A stretch of DNA of 64,000 nucleotides. Origin: Chitinophaga sp. H8. GTDB lineage: Bacteria > Bacteroidota > Bacteroidia > Chitinophagales > Chitinophagaceae. The translations under genes and the position numbers were made by a program. The DNA lies in the NCBI RefSeq assembly GCF_040567655.1, contig NZ_JBEXAC010000001.1, forward strand, positions 1,612,001 through 1,676,000, read 5' to 3'. Within the stretch, counting starts at the first letter, position 1. The number at the start of each line of letters is the position of its first letter. This document shows, piece after piece, positions 44,277 to 53,999 of the stretch. Below the pieces are notes generated by a model. That model was not told the DNA's origin, searched no databases, and saw only the letters and a program-made list of their open reading frames with translations.

Positions 44277-46889
44277 CTATTGTTTGATGAATTTGCTGCC
44301 GGAGATCAATTTTCCGGAAGCGTCTTCTAGGCGGAGGATGTAAGTGCCAGCAGCCAGTTGCTTGAGTGTAAAGCGTACGGTGTCATGCGCCGGGACTTTC
44401 TGATCAATGAGCCTGCCTTGTATGTCAAATATCTTTACTACGGTTTTGGGCGGTATACCTTTCACCTGGATTTCTCCGGTAGCTGGGTTAGGGAATACAT
44501 TGATATGGATAGCCGACGGCGTTGTAAGTCCTGTTTTGGTCCACATCAGTTGTTCACCAGGTATTCCGGTGGCTATTTTAGCAATCGCTAAAGCAGATAC
44601 GGGATGATCAGGTGATATCACACCTTTGAGGATGCTGCCTTCCGTATTTCCGGTGGCGGTAGCCGTATCACTTAAGGTGATCCATATTTGCCCATTCCAG
44701 CCTGCCAGCCGGAGCTGGCCTGCTGTGGCAAATCCCGTAAGATCTGGAATAGATACGCTTACATTGAGTGTGTTGGTATGCACCGCAGTGCAGATCCAGT
44801 CCCAGTAGCCGGTAGTACTGATCGCTTCGATACCACTTTGCAGGAAGGCGCTATCCGTAGGATGTGTTGTTTGGTCAGAGGGATCGATCGTGGCAGCCGG
44901 TTCTCCTGTTATCCAGGCCACTGCTATTCCGGTATTGGCATTATTGGGTGCACTGACTGTTAAGGTGCGCAACCTCGAGCCTGAGCCAACAGGAAAGGAA
45001 AAGGCTTCGTTGCCCAGTTTATGAAGGTAGCCGTTGATGTGACGGTTATTGCTGGTAGCGCCTGTGATGACTGCGCCATTTAACAGGGATACTGCACCAT
45101 TTTTATGCAGGGGGCGGAGCGTATGGGTAATACCGTTATTCAATACCAGTTTTTGGCTGACTGAAATACCCTGTTCATTCGTAATAAAACAACTACTGGT
45201 GGTACCATTGTTGAAGTATAATTCTCCAAAAGCCGGCTTTTGAGTACCCGCTATTTCCTGCTCACTGGCTGCGCCCCGCAGTCCGATAAAGTAATCCTTT
45301 CCATTGCCAGCTTCGTAGGTACCATGATTAATAAATGTCTGCGCAGCTGGCCCTGCATGAAGTGTAGTGCCATTGTTGACCATTACACCATTGTTGATCA
45401 GCCGCCAGGCTTCAGGGATAGCCGGAGGCCCTGGATCGTATTCAAAGGCCCCTCTGTCTACATTAGCTCCTTTTTTTCTATCGGCACCATCTTTGTCTTT
45501 TATTTCAGGCGGCGGACTATAAGCAGGATCTCCTGCATCGATACAGCCTGATCCGTTCTGCAAGTGAAAGTCAAAGCTACCGGCATTGGCAAACATAGGG
45601 TCCCCAAATGTGGAATAAGTGTCATTACTACTTCCAGTCTGATAGGCACTAAACCCATTGTACAGCGTACCTTTCCAGTCAAAGTAGGCTGGTGTGGCAG
45701 CAGCATAATAGGTGTTGTAGGAGAGCTGGAGATTGACGGGGTTGTCACTTACAAACAGTACTTTAGAGGCAGGGTTGGAAGCAAAGCTGATATTGTTTTT
45801 TACCACGGTGTTGTGGGAATAAATCACGGCAATTTCTCCGAGGTATTGGAGGGCAGGGTTTTGTGCATTGGCATAGGTGGTATTATTGATGATGGTACAA
45901 TTTTCGACTGCCCTGTTTTCCGGCGACCAGCCCATGATACCAATACCGCAGCCTTCATTCCCGTAACTGACATTATTTCTGACGATGTTATTACGTACGG
46001 TATAGTTAGGTGTTTCTCCGCCCACAGCAATTCCTATTACGTTTTCGTGGACGATGTTCCGTTCTATGATGATATTGGAGCTGCCATCCAGGTAAATGCC
46101 GGTGCCTCCTTCTATCAGGCTTTTACATTTGGAAACATGATTGCCGGTGATGAGGCCATTTCTCGGAAAGTCTGTGGCCGGATCACTGGAGATGCCCCAA
46201 TGGCCGGAAGCATCGATCCCAATGTTGCCGGTATTGGTAATAGTATTATTGGAAACAGTGAAGCTATCTACATAACCAGTGATACCCATTGCTTCTGTCC
46301 ACCCGGTGCGGCAATCCGCTACCAGGTTACTGTCTATCAGGAGATGTCTGATAGGATCTACCGGGTCATAACCTGCTACAGAGATGCCGCCTGCATAAAT
46401 ATTAGGGGCATAGGTAGTGGTATCTGCACTGGCATAGAGATTTTTAATGGTATTTCCGATAATACGGATGTGGTGCGAAGGCCCCCGCCATCCACCGGAC
46501 AGTACCATGATCCCTGCCGATACGGAGCCGAGGCAATCCCTGAAATGCAATCCCCGTATTTCAACATAGGAAACACCATTGAGGGTCATCAGTTTGGCAG
46601 GTTGGTGATTACCACTGATGATCACAGGGGTAGCGTCATAATTACGGAATACAATATATGCTCCGGGAGTACCGGAAACATTCATGACTACATTTTCAAT
46701 GTAAGTGCCACCTGAAATATAAACGGTACTTCCCGGCGTGGCATTGTCGGCTGCTTTTTGGATGGTTTTCCAGGGTTGTGCAAAGGTGCCGGGATTACTG
46801 TCATTGCCAGTAGTAGCTACATACCAGCTACTCTGGCAAAAGACAGGGTGATAGATGATCGTCAGCAATAAACAGCATAATAGTTTCAT
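44277..46889 (-). CDS. Right-handed beta-helix (pectate-lyase-like) protein with T9SS sorting domain
   Basis: Secreted 870-residue protein. A signal peptide is followed at about 20-470 by a right-handed parallel beta-helix (SNPGTFAQPWKTIQKAADNA opening of DUF1565 type; many N-rich rungs such as NNTITNTGNIGIDASG and VRNNIVRNNVSYG). Residues about 490-770 are beta-sandwich repeats. The last 80 residues are a type A T9SS C-terminal domain (INVFPNPATGEIQVKGIPP; GTYILRLEDASGKLISGSKF), so the protein is exported through the type IX system to the cell surface or medium. The helix could be a polysaccharide lyase or a binding scaffold; I cannot pick out catalytic residues. Third gene after susD in locus 2. 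Confidence 0.88.
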   Translation of the reverse strand: MKLLCCLLLTIIYHPVFCQSSWYVATTGNDSNPGTFAQPWKTIQKAADNATPGSTVYISGGTYIENVVMNVSGTPGAYIVFRNYDATPVIISGNHQPAKLMTLNGVSYVEIRGLHFRDCLGSVSAGIMVLSGGWRGPSHHIRIIGNTIKNLYASADTTTYAPNIYAGGISVAGYDPVDPIRHLLIDSNLVADCRTGWTEAMGITGYVDSFTVSNNTITNTGNIGIDASGHWGISSDPATDFPRNGLITGNHVSKCKSLIEGGTGIYLDGSSNIIIERNIVHENVIGIAVGGETPNYTVRNNIVRNNVSYGNEGCGIGIMGWSPENRAVENCTIINNTTYANAQNPALQYLGEIAVIYSHNTVVKNNISFASNPASKVLFVSDNPVNLQLSYNTYYAAATPAYFDWKGTLYNGFSAYQTGSSNDTYSTFGDPMFANAGSFDFHLQNGSGCIDAGDPAYSPPPEIKDKDGADRKKGANVDRGAFEYDPGPPAIPEAWRLINNGVMVNNGTTLHAGPAAQTFINHGTYEAGNGKDYFIGLRGAASEQEIAGTQKPAFGELYFNNGTTSSCFITNEQGISVSQKLVLNNGITHTLRPLHKNGAVSLLNGAVITGATSNNRHINGYLHKLGNEAFSFPVGSGSRLRTLTVSAPNNANTGIAVAWITGEPAATIDPSDQTTHPTDSAFLQSGIEAISTTGYWDWICTAVHTNTLNVSVSIPDLTGFATAGQLRLAGWNGQIWITLSDTATATGNTEGSILKGVISPDHPVSALAIAKIATGIPGEQLMWTKTGLTTPSAIHINVFPNPATGEIQVKGIPPKTVVKIFDIQGRLIDQKVPAHDTVRFTLKQLAAGTYILRLEDASGKLISGSKFIKQ

Positions 46890-46961
46890 AGCATTAAGTT
46901 TGCAGAGATGAAGTGATACTATCTATCCGTAATGGTTGTGCTGATGGTGTTGGTCCAATCT

Positions 46962-48650
46962 TTATCCGATCGCAGCAGCTATTTGTGCTCTGACTTTGTA
47001 AAGCTGCTGCGGATCCTGTTCATACTGCCTGGCGGACGTAACAAGTTGCCCTGCGGCGCTCATGGCTGCCGCAGGTCCTTTCTTTTGTGATAACAGTTGG
47101 TAATATTCGTAGTCTTCCAACCCTTCCCGGATGTTTTCCAGCCGGATACTACCGATGGGGCCGTTTATTCCCGGGTAAAGCAGGATGCCATCTCCGTGCA
47201 GCCATTTGTATTCCTCTGTAGGAGTAGTAACAGACCATTCAATGGTAACAGGATCATTACCTTTTATAGGCGCCGGCATTTTCTCATTTCTCTTATTGTA
47301 TTGGGTTAGGCTCCAGTACAGAAAGCCGTCATACCGTTCATGGTAAGCCATCGCGCTCAGGAGTATCCTGGCTTCTATCGGGTTATTTTCTATCCGCCAG
47401 TTGGGCATAGGCGCATAAGGTTGCAGGGAGATATAAGCCCATACTTTTTTGCCCTTTTGCCTGATCTTATCGGCAAAGTTGTTGTTGTAGATATCTTCAA
47501 AGATGTGAAGGATAAGAATATCAATGTGCATCGCTTCCATTTGTTCATAGGATTTGATATGCATGGAGGTGGTGGCAACAGGGATATCCGGATATACTTG
47601 CTTTACATGGGCAAATACTTTTTTCATGGTTTCAAAATGAGCTGGCTCACATTCATCAAAACCATAAAACACACCATTGCCTTTGGCAGCGGTACCATTG
47701 GCAATAAGACGGTCTATGTAAGGGCGGTTGCTTTCAAACCTTTCTATCAATACACTGGCATCCAGGTCTCTGTCCTGCCAGGAAGTGGTGACAGGGTAGA
47801 TAGCAAAACCATTCATCCGCTCGTTAAACGGAAGGTATTCTTCCGGCGTAATGGCCCGCGCACCATTGGTCCCGGCAGGATTGATATACATCTCTGTAGG
47901 ACTAAGGCGGCAATCAGCTACAAAGTCCATCCACTTCTTTTTCATAGCAGGAGTGAGGGTACCATAGGCCTGTGCCACCCAGTCGAGCGACATTGGAAAA
48001 AGGGTAGGAAGGGAAGGGCGCTCTGGTAAACTGAACGCATATACTTCTACGGCTACGTTTATCTTTTCAACCCTATTGCCTATATGAATATTAATGGTGC
48101 TGTTGTATACCCCAGGTGGTGTGCCGGCAGGCGCATGTACTTTGCACCAGATTGCGTGCGACCAGTTGGCGCTGAGGGAAATGCTCTCCCTTTCCAGCAA
48201 TGGGTCAGGATACCATCCTGGTTGCTGGCTGGCGGCAATCAGCGGAGTGGGGTGACCCTGGAAAGTGTCTATCTTTACGTAACCCACCTGGTACCATTTT
48301 ATTTCAGGCAATGTATTGGCCGCATTTACCAGCGGTTCCATCACTACTTTTACCTGACTGATATCCTGTTGGGCACGGATAACAATCTGAAAACTCTCGT
48401 ATTCGTTACCGGCCAATGCTACGGCAATCTTATTACTGGCTGGTAGTTTATCGTCCGGCATTACCCTGATCAAACTACTGATAGCAGAGATGACATAATC
48501 CGCCTTGTTGTCTGGCATACCTGAGTCTGTATTGTTTTTAGCGCTCTGGGAGCAAAAGGTTTGCCCACCCCAGAGGATACCGCCTCCCAGCAGGGAGATC
48601 GTTTTAAGAAATGTTCTTCTGGAGTTATTATTCAGCGGCTGTTGTGTCAT
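46962..48650 (-). CDS. GH123-like (DUF4091) glycoside hydrolase with Tat-type signal
   Basis: Exported protein of about 562 residues; the start at 48650 places the twin-arginine motif NSRRTFLK near the N-terminus (48674 is also possible). Residues about 55-215 form a beta-sandwich N-terminal domain, and residues about 220-540 a TIM barrel ending with the DUF4091 signature (WLHGDGILLYPG; IRLENIREGLEDYEYY). DUF4091 is the C-terminal catalytic part of GH123, the beta-N-acetylgalactosaminidases that use an Asp-Glu pair with substrate assistance. Here the pair is D332-E333 in FYGFDECEP. Probably removes beta-linked GalNAc-type residues; other DUF4091 proteins are untested. It follows susD after a 91-base gap with a strong hairpin. 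Confidence 0.82.
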   Translation of the reverse strand: MTQQPLNNNSRRTFLKTISLLGGGILWGGQTFCSQSAKNNTDSGMPDNKADYVISAISSLIRVMPDDKLPASNKIAVALAGNEYESFQIVIRAQQDISQVKVVMEPLVNAANTLPEIKWYQVGYVKIDTFQGHPTPLIAASQQPGWYPDPLLERESISLSANWSHAIWCKVHAPAGTPPGVYNSTINIHIGNRVEKINVAVEVYAFSLPERPSLPTLFPMSLDWVAQAYGTLTPAMKKKWMDFVADCRLSPTEMYINPAGTNGARAITPEEYLPFNERMNGFAIYPVTTSWQDRDLDASVLIERFESNRPYIDRLIANGTAAKGNGVFYGFDECEPAHFETMKKVFAHVKQVYPDIPVATTSMHIKSYEQMEAMHIDILILHIFEDIYNNNFADKIRQKGKKVWAYISLQPYAPMPNWRIENNPIEARILLSAMAYHERYDGFLYWSLTQYNKRNEKMPAPIKGNDPVTIEWSVTTPTEEYKWLHGDGILLYPGINGPIGSIRLENIREGLEDYEYYQLLSQKKGPAAAMSAAGQLVTSARQYEQDPQQLYKVRAQIAAAIG

Positions 48651-48675
48651 GAGGATGTATTTTGATGAAAGCAAA

Positions 48676-48712
48676 GGATACCCGTACCTGCCTTACAGGG
48701 CAGGTGGTATCC
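48676..48712 (-). terminator. Strong nested hairpin between susD and the GH123-like gene
   Basis: GGATAC (48676-48681) pairs with GTATCC (48707-48712), and inside it ACCTGCC (48686-48692) pairs with GGCAGGT (48699-48705) around loop TTACAG. On the minus strand it is followed by a partly T-rich stretch. It probably attenuates transcription or protects the susCD part of the mRNA, so enzyme genes are expressed less than susCD. Confidence 0.65.
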
Positions 48713-48741
48713 GTTTATTCGTTAATAGTAAGGGTAGCTGT

Positions 48742-50394
48742 TTAGTATCCGGTATTTTGTATCAATGCGCTATTCCTGTTCAGTTCTGATTGGGGAATAG
48801 GATAGCGATCCCAGGCTTTCTTCAACCCGGTACGGCTTTCAATGATAAACTTGTTGTAGGTGAAATTTTCATTCGCATCCTTTGTGATACGCATACCCCA
48901 GGCTTCCTGCAACACGGTAGTAGTGATTCCCCAGCGTCTGATGTCCCAGAAGCGTTGGTTTTCGAAAGCCAGTTCAATACGTCTTTCATGCCGGATGCAC
49001 TCCCGCATTTCGGTTTTGGAAAGCCCTTGGGGGATGGGAGGCATCTTTACGCCCTGGCGGTCACGGATACGGTTGATGGCATCATAGATGCTCTGGTCGG
49101 GATTGTCGGATGCTTCATTTTGTGCTTCTGCATAGATCAGCAGCGCTTCTGCAAAGCGCATGAAAATGTAGTAATGGCTACCAGGCCTCCATTCCGGGGT
49201 AAGGCTGCCGGTTTCATCCAGGGTTTTACCCAGGTAATAACCAGTATGGGTATACTCCCCGCTACCACCGTTTTTGTTTAAGCCATCCAGGCCTCCCACA
49301 AAGGTTTCGATGGTAAAGCCCCGCCATTTCCGGCCATTGTAAATGATGGACATCGCAAACCTGGGGTCCCGGTTTTTGTAGGGATCCTGCGGATCATATC
49401 CGGATCCGGGGGTGTTGATAGACATGCCATTGTTCATTTCGTAGGCATCTACGATACCTTGTAAAGGTTGCAGGATACTAAAGCCTGCCTGACTAGGCAT
49501 CAGATAGTCATGGAGATGATTCTGGTCATTGACATTACTCTGGAAGATGATTTCCGGAGAGTTGCGGGTATGAAAGAGCCCTTTGTAGCTGGCATCCAGT
49601 TCATACATTTTTTCATCTATGAGCGCCTTAGCCGCATCGGCTGCTTTTTGCCAGCGGGTCTTGTCATTGCTGGTATTTTGCCATGGACTGGCAGCATAGA
49701 GCAATGTTCTTGCTTTCAGCATTCTCGCAGCACCTCTGGTGGGCCTTCCCAGATCTTTCAGGCTGTATTTAAGTGGCAGCAAGGCAATCGCACTATCGCA
49801 ATACTGGGTGATAAAATCTACTACAGAATCTGCGGAGGTCCTGGGTGTGTTCAGGTTGTCAGTGATCTGTAGCGGTTTATCGATCAAGGGCACTGCCCCA
49901 TAACGTTTATACAGCTCGGCATAGAACCAGGCTCTTAAAAAGAATGCTTCCCCTTTCATCCAGGGTTTTTCCTGTGCCTGCTCTGCATTATTAGGTTCCA
50001 GAGGAAGGGCATCTATTTTTTCCAGGAAGATGTTTGTTTTCCTGATAGAGAAGTAGAGGTCAGCCCATTTATCCATCGGGTTATTGGAAGGCGACAGCGA
50101 ACCATCATAGAAAAACTTGGGACAAGGCCAGTATTTATAAGCACCATAACCATCATCGGTGGCCCCATCAAAAGAAAAGCCCCATTGATTACCACCGTAC
50201 CAGTCGATGAAAAGCCCGGTGCCATAAATGTTGGCGAGGTATGCTTTGGTTTGCCGGAAGTTTTTAAACACTTCATCTTCCGACATACCTCCCGATTCAG
50301 CTTTGTCCAGATAACTATCTAATTTATTGCAGGCAGTATTAAATAACATACCCAGGAGGCAGATTACCGGAAATATATTTTTAAGTTTCATCAT
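48742..50394 (-). CDS. RagB/SusD-family nutrient-binding lipoprotein (locus 2)
   Basis: Surface lipoprotein of 550 residues with lipobox LLGMLFNTACNK. Typical SusD segments are FFLRAWFYAELYKRYGAVPLI, FAEALLIYAEAQNEAS and the C-terminal RRIELAFENQRFWDIRRWG. It forms the lid of the SusC transporter encoded just upstream (67-base gap) and captures the ligand at the surface. The neighbouring GH123-like and beta-helix genes suggest an oligosaccharide ligand, in contrast with locus 1. A second Met directly follows the first, so the start may be 50391. Confidence 0.95.
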   Translation of the reverse strand: MMKLKNIFPVICLLGMLFNTACNKLDSYLDKAESGGMSEDEVFKNFRQTKAYLANIYGTGLFIDWYGGNQWGFSFDGATDDGYGAYKYWPCPKFFYDGSLSPSNNPMDKWADLYFSIRKTNIFLEKIDALPLEPNNAEQAQEKPWMKGEAFFLRAWFYAELYKRYGAVPLIDKPLQITDNLNTPRTSADSVVDFITQYCDSAIALLPLKYSLKDLGRPTRGAARMLKARTLLYAASPWQNTSNDKTRWQKAADAAKALIDEKMYELDASYKGLFHTRNSPEIIFQSNVNDQNHLHDYLMPSQAGFSILQPLQGIVDAYEMNNGMSINTPGSGYDPQDPYKNRDPRFAMSIIYNGRKWRGFTIETFVGGLDGLNKNGGSGEYTHTGYYLGKTLDETGSLTPEWRPGSHYYIFMRFAEALLIYAEAQNEASDNPDQSIYDAINRIRDRQGVKMPPIPQGLSKTEMRECIRHERRIELAFENQRFWDIRRWGITTTVLQEAWGMRITKDANENFTYNKFIIESRTGLKKAWDRYPIPQSELNRNSALIQNTGY

Positions 50395-50461
50395 GATCGT
50401 TTTTAGTTTTCCTGTTTCAGTTCAGGCATTATTGTACACTTTTAAAAACCGTTGCTGAAGA

Positions 50462-53400
50462 TTAAAAATCTACAGAAAGCCCCAGGTTATATACCTTTTG
50501 CTGTGGGTAGTTATTACCACGTCCACTGGGTGTTTCGGGGTCAAAAGAACCACCTATTTTATCCCAGGTATAGAGGTTCATGCCGTTTGCATAAACCCGC
50601 AGCCGGTCAAATCCTGTTTTTTTAGTGAGCTTAACATTTTTAAAAGTATATCCCAGCTCCAGGTTCTTCAGGCGGAGATAGGCCGCATTTTTCATGAAGA
50701 AGGTAGAGGGACGGTGATTGTTAACATTAAAGCCATGATGCAGTACCGGATAGGTAGCCGTATTGGCTGTGGCAGGAGTCCATCTGCCCAGGTGTTCCGG
50801 CATCAGGTTGCCATTGTCTACAAATTCGTAGGCAGCCTGGTCGCTAAACATGACATTGAAATTACCCGCACCCTGGAACAAAAAGCTGAGGTCAAAGTTC
50901 TTCCAGTTAACACCTCCGGATATACCGTAGAAAATTTCAGGTACTTCTGTATGACCAATAGGGCCTTCATCATTGGCATCTATTACTTTATCACCATTCA
51001 GGTCCTTGTATTTGATATCTCCCGGGATGAGGTTGCCAAATTGTGTAGGGCTGTTTTTGATATCTTCCTCATCCGCAAAAAAACCGATGGCAGTAAGTCC
51101 GAATAATTGTCCGATAGGATGGCCGGTAAGCCGTTGGTAATCGTAGGGCTTGTTCTCTTCATCCATAAACAGGATCTTGTTTTTGGCCACGGACATATTT
51201 GCACGAACAAAATAAGTTACTTTACCTACCTGGTTATTATGCGTAAGTTCTATTTCGTAGCCATTGTTTTCTATCGAGCCGAAGTTGACCGGAGGTAAAT
51301 TATCAGGATATACACCAATGGTAGAAGGGATAGAGCGGCGGGTGATCAGGATATTATCTCTCTTTTCACGGAATATATCCACGTTCAGGCCCAGGAGGTT
51401 TTTAAGTATTTTAAATTCCAGGCCAGCATTCATTTTCTTTGATATTTCCCAGGAGATGTCCGGGTTGGCCATTGCCCCTTCCGTTACCCCAGACATCCAG
51501 GTGAGCGGATCACCATAGTCATATCCGGAATTACTGTTGTATTCAGAGATAAAGAGCCATCTTCTGCCAAAGAGTTTGTCGCTACCCGTGGTACCATAGG
51601 AAGCCCTGACTTTCAGGAAGTCAACAAAGCTACTGCCTTTCAGGAAAGGTTCTTCGCTGATCAGCCATCCTGCGGAGTATGCGGGGAAGAAACCATAACG
51701 TTTTCCTTTCGCGAAGTTATCAGTACCATTGAAACCGGCATTGAATTCGGCAAAGTACTTATCCTTGTAGCTATAGGCTACTCTGCCCACAAGCCCCTGG
51801 GAAACGTAAGGTATGGTGCCGCCCCGTACTTCCTGGGTACGGTTGGCCAGCAATAACCCGGAAAAGCTGTGTTCACCAAAAGTACGCTGATAGTTCAGGG
51901 AGAGGTCCATCCAGATATCCCTGTTCTGGTTAAAGCTGGAAGATGGCGCTGACAGCGGCAGGTCTTCTCCGGTGTAAGTATAGCTGTTAGGGTCATTATA
52001 ATCGCCTGAGCCTTTATAAATAGCTAAGCGCTCATTGCGGGTACGGGAAAAGCTGTTCTTAAAATAACCATCAAAGGAATAGTTGCCTTTGATGAAGAGG
52101 CCCTTGGTGATAAAATCCAGTTTACGGGTGGCCGATAACATCCCGGAAAGAGAAGAGTTAAAGTTTTGCGTATAACCTTTTGTGTTGAGCCAGTATAAAG
52201 GGTTCAATGCACTTACATTACCACCATACAGGCCGGTAGGATATCTTACCGGGAAGGCATTGGGAGTTACTTTCCGCAGCATATCAAATAACTCACCGGC
52301 TGTCATCTTGGGATAATTACCATTTTCAATAGCACCAAAGAGGTTCAATGCCACGGAGAAGTCTTTATCAAAATCGATGTCAACATTGGAGCGGAAGTTG
52401 TAACGTTTGTATTGTGTATTAGGATTGTATTTAGGTTGTTTTTCTGCTTTGTAGATACCATCCTGTTGTACATATCCCACGTTCACGAAATACTTTACCA
52501 TGGGGCTGCCACCGGAGATGTTGAAGTCGGCTCTGGTAAGGTTGGAGGGTTTCAGCAGTTCTTCCATCCAGTTGACGTTCGGATATTTCAGCGGATCGGA
52601 ACCTGTGCGGAAGGCATCCAGTGCTTCCTGTGAAAAAGGAGGAAGGGTACCTGCCGGGTTATCATTTTTATAGGCTTCATTGGCCAGGGTAGCCCGGTCA
52701 AAGGAGTTCAGGAATTTGGGCAGGCGTACCGGCGCCTGGATAGCGCGTTGTACGCTGGCGTTGATAGCCGGTTTGCCTTCTTTACCGCGGCGGGTGGTGA
52801 TGATGATGACACCATTGGCGCCTTTTACCCCATACAAAGACGTAGCCGAAGCATCTTTCAGGATGGTAATATTTTCGATTTCATTAGGATCGAGCAGGGT
52901 GATGGCGCTATAATCTTTTTTGATACCGTCGATGGTCACGATCGGAGAAGCATCATTGAAAGTAGCGCGGCCACGCATCAGCAGGTCGGATTGATCATAT
53001 CCCGGTTCACCGCTGCGTTGTATGGCGATCAGTCCAGGTAACCGTCCTGCCAGGGCGTTGGTAATATTAGCCACCGGGCTTTGTTTCAGCTCCTTGGTGC
53101 CTATAGAAGCGATGGCACCGGTTTGTGCCACTTTTTTCTGTGTTTGTCCAAAGCCCAGTACCACTACTTCATTCAGTCCGCCGGCATTCGCAGTCAGGGA
53201 AATATTGATCTTTTTTTCTGATCCGATCTCTACTTCTTTGTTATCATATCCTATAAAGCGGATGAGAAGTGTCTGGCCTTTTTTTGCTTTGATGGAGTAA
53301 TAGCCCATGACATCCGTGGCGGTACCTGCACCGGTTTCTTTTACCTGTACAGAGGCACCTGGCAGCGCGGTGCCATCGGGACCGCTGATGGTACCTGTAA

Positions 53401-53806
53401 TTACGGAAGAGGTATCCGCCTGCATCGGCGCAGGCAGGAGTTTTTCTTTCCGGGGCCTTATTTTAATAATATCATTTTCTATAACATAATACACAGGTTG
53501 GTTCTCCAGGCACAGGTCCAGCACCTGTTTTACAGAAGCATCTTTTACATGGATACTCACGGGTGTGGTGCCTTTCAGGATTCCTTCATTGTAAATGATG
53601 TTAACGTTTGCTTCTTTGATGATTGCAGCAAACACTTTTTGCAATGGCACATTTTTCAGCGAAAGGTCTACCTGCTGAGAGAAGCTGGTAGCACTTACAT
53701 GTAAAAAGGTGATCAGGAGCAGGGAAGCCGTCATTTTCATAACCAGGCATAATTTGGTTGATAGCCCGGGGATGCCCGGGGCTTTTGCAATAGAATTATA
53801 ATGCAT
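50462..53806 (-). CDS. SusC/RagA-family TonB-linked transporter with STN signalling domain (locus 2)
   Basis: Outer-membrane importer of 1114 residues. The signal peptide around MKMTASLLLITFLHVSATSF is preceded by a 22-residue extension in frame; the next candidate start is 53740. It has an STN domain (VPLQKVFAAIIKEANVNIIY), a carboxypeptidase-like domain (VITGTISGPDGTALPGASVQ), a plug with VVVLGFGQTQKKVAQTG and LYGVKGANGVIIITTRRG, and a barrel ending in KVYNLGLSVDF. The STN domain couples uptake to the FecR protein and sigma factor upstream. The first codons contain a GC-rich hairpin (53763-53783), which may affect translation. Substrate is probably an oligosaccharide. Confidence 0.95.
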   Translation of the reverse strand: MHYNSIAKAPGIPGLSTKLCLVMKMTASLLLITFLHVSATSFSQQVDLSLKNVPLQKVFAAIIKEANVNIIYNEGILKGTTPVSIHVKDASVKQVLDLCLENQPVYYVIENDIIKIRPRKEKLLPAPMQADTSSVITGTISGPDGTALPGASVQVKETGAGTATDVMGYYSIKAKKGQTLLIRFIGYDNKEVEIGSEKKINISLTANAGGLNEVVVLGFGQTQKKVAQTGAIASIGTKELKQSPVANITNALAGRLPGLIAIQRSGEPGYDQSDLLMRGRATFNDASPIVTIDGIKKDYSAITLLDPNEIENITILKDASATSLYGVKGANGVIIITTRRGKEGKPAINASVQRAIQAPVRLPKFLNSFDRATLANEAYKNDNPAGTLPPFSQEALDAFRTGSDPLKYPNVNWMEELLKPSNLTRADFNISGGSPMVKYFVNVGYVQQDGIYKAEKQPKYNPNTQYKRYNFRSNVDIDFDKDFSVALNLFGAIENGNYPKMTAGELFDMLRKVTPNAFPVRYPTGLYGGNVSALNPLYWLNTKGYTQNFNSSLSGMLSATRKLDFITKGLFIKGNYSFDGYFKNSFSRTRNERLAIYKGSGDYNDPNSYTYTGEDLPLSAPSSSFNQNRDIWMDLSLNYQRTFGEHSFSGLLLANRTQEVRGGTIPYVSQGLVGRVAYSYKDKYFAEFNAGFNGTDNFAKGKRYGFFPAYSAGWLISEEPFLKGSSFVDFLKVRASYGTTGSDKLFGRRWLFISEYNSNSGYDYGDPLTWMSGVTEGAMANPDISWEISKKMNAGLEFKILKNLLGLNVDIFREKRDNILITRRSIPSTIGVYPDNLPPVNFGSIENNGYEIELTHNNQVGKVTYFVRANMSVAKNKILFMDEENKPYDYQRLTGHPIGQLFGLTAIGFFADEEDIKNSPTQFGNLIPGDIKYKDLNGDKVIDANDEGPIGHTEVPEIFYGISGGVNWKNFDLSFLFQGAGNFNVMFSDQAAYEFVDNGNLMPEHLGRWTPATANTATYPVLHHGFNVNNHRPSTFFMKNAAYLRLKNLELGYTFKNVKLTKKTGFDRLRVYANGMNLYTWDKIGGSFDPETPSGRGNNYPQQKVYNLGLSVDF

Positions 53807-53872
53807 ACTTTTACAGTGTTTGGTAATTCTTAAAATAGTCTTGCACAGATGAAAAGAAGAAGACCAGATTTT

Positions 53873-53903
53873 AACCGGTGGTGTGCCAGCACCCCGGTTT
53901 TTT
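53873..53903 (+). terminator. Plus-strand intrinsic terminator in the fecR-susC gap (locus 2)
   Basis: AACCGG-T-GGTG (53873-53883) pairs with CACC-CCGGTT (53890-53899) around loop TGCCAG with one bulged T, followed by T on the plus strand to 53903. The minus strand lacks a T-tract after the stem. The position (67 bases before susC), outer stem ACCGG/CCGGT and orientation match the hairpin at 21031 in locus 1, while the inner stem differs. Confidence 0.65.
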
Positions 53904-53999
53904 ATTGGTCATGAATTATTGTTTTATGTGATCATACGCGGTTGATTTGCATTATAAATGGCCGTGTTGCTATACGGATTTACATCAATTCCCTGGTGA

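Noticed and set aside
45564..46715. 383-residue plus-strand open frame opposite the beta-helix gene
   Set aside because: Shadow frame over a repetitive Asn/Gly-rich gene; Ile/Val/Gly-rich translation without homology pattern.
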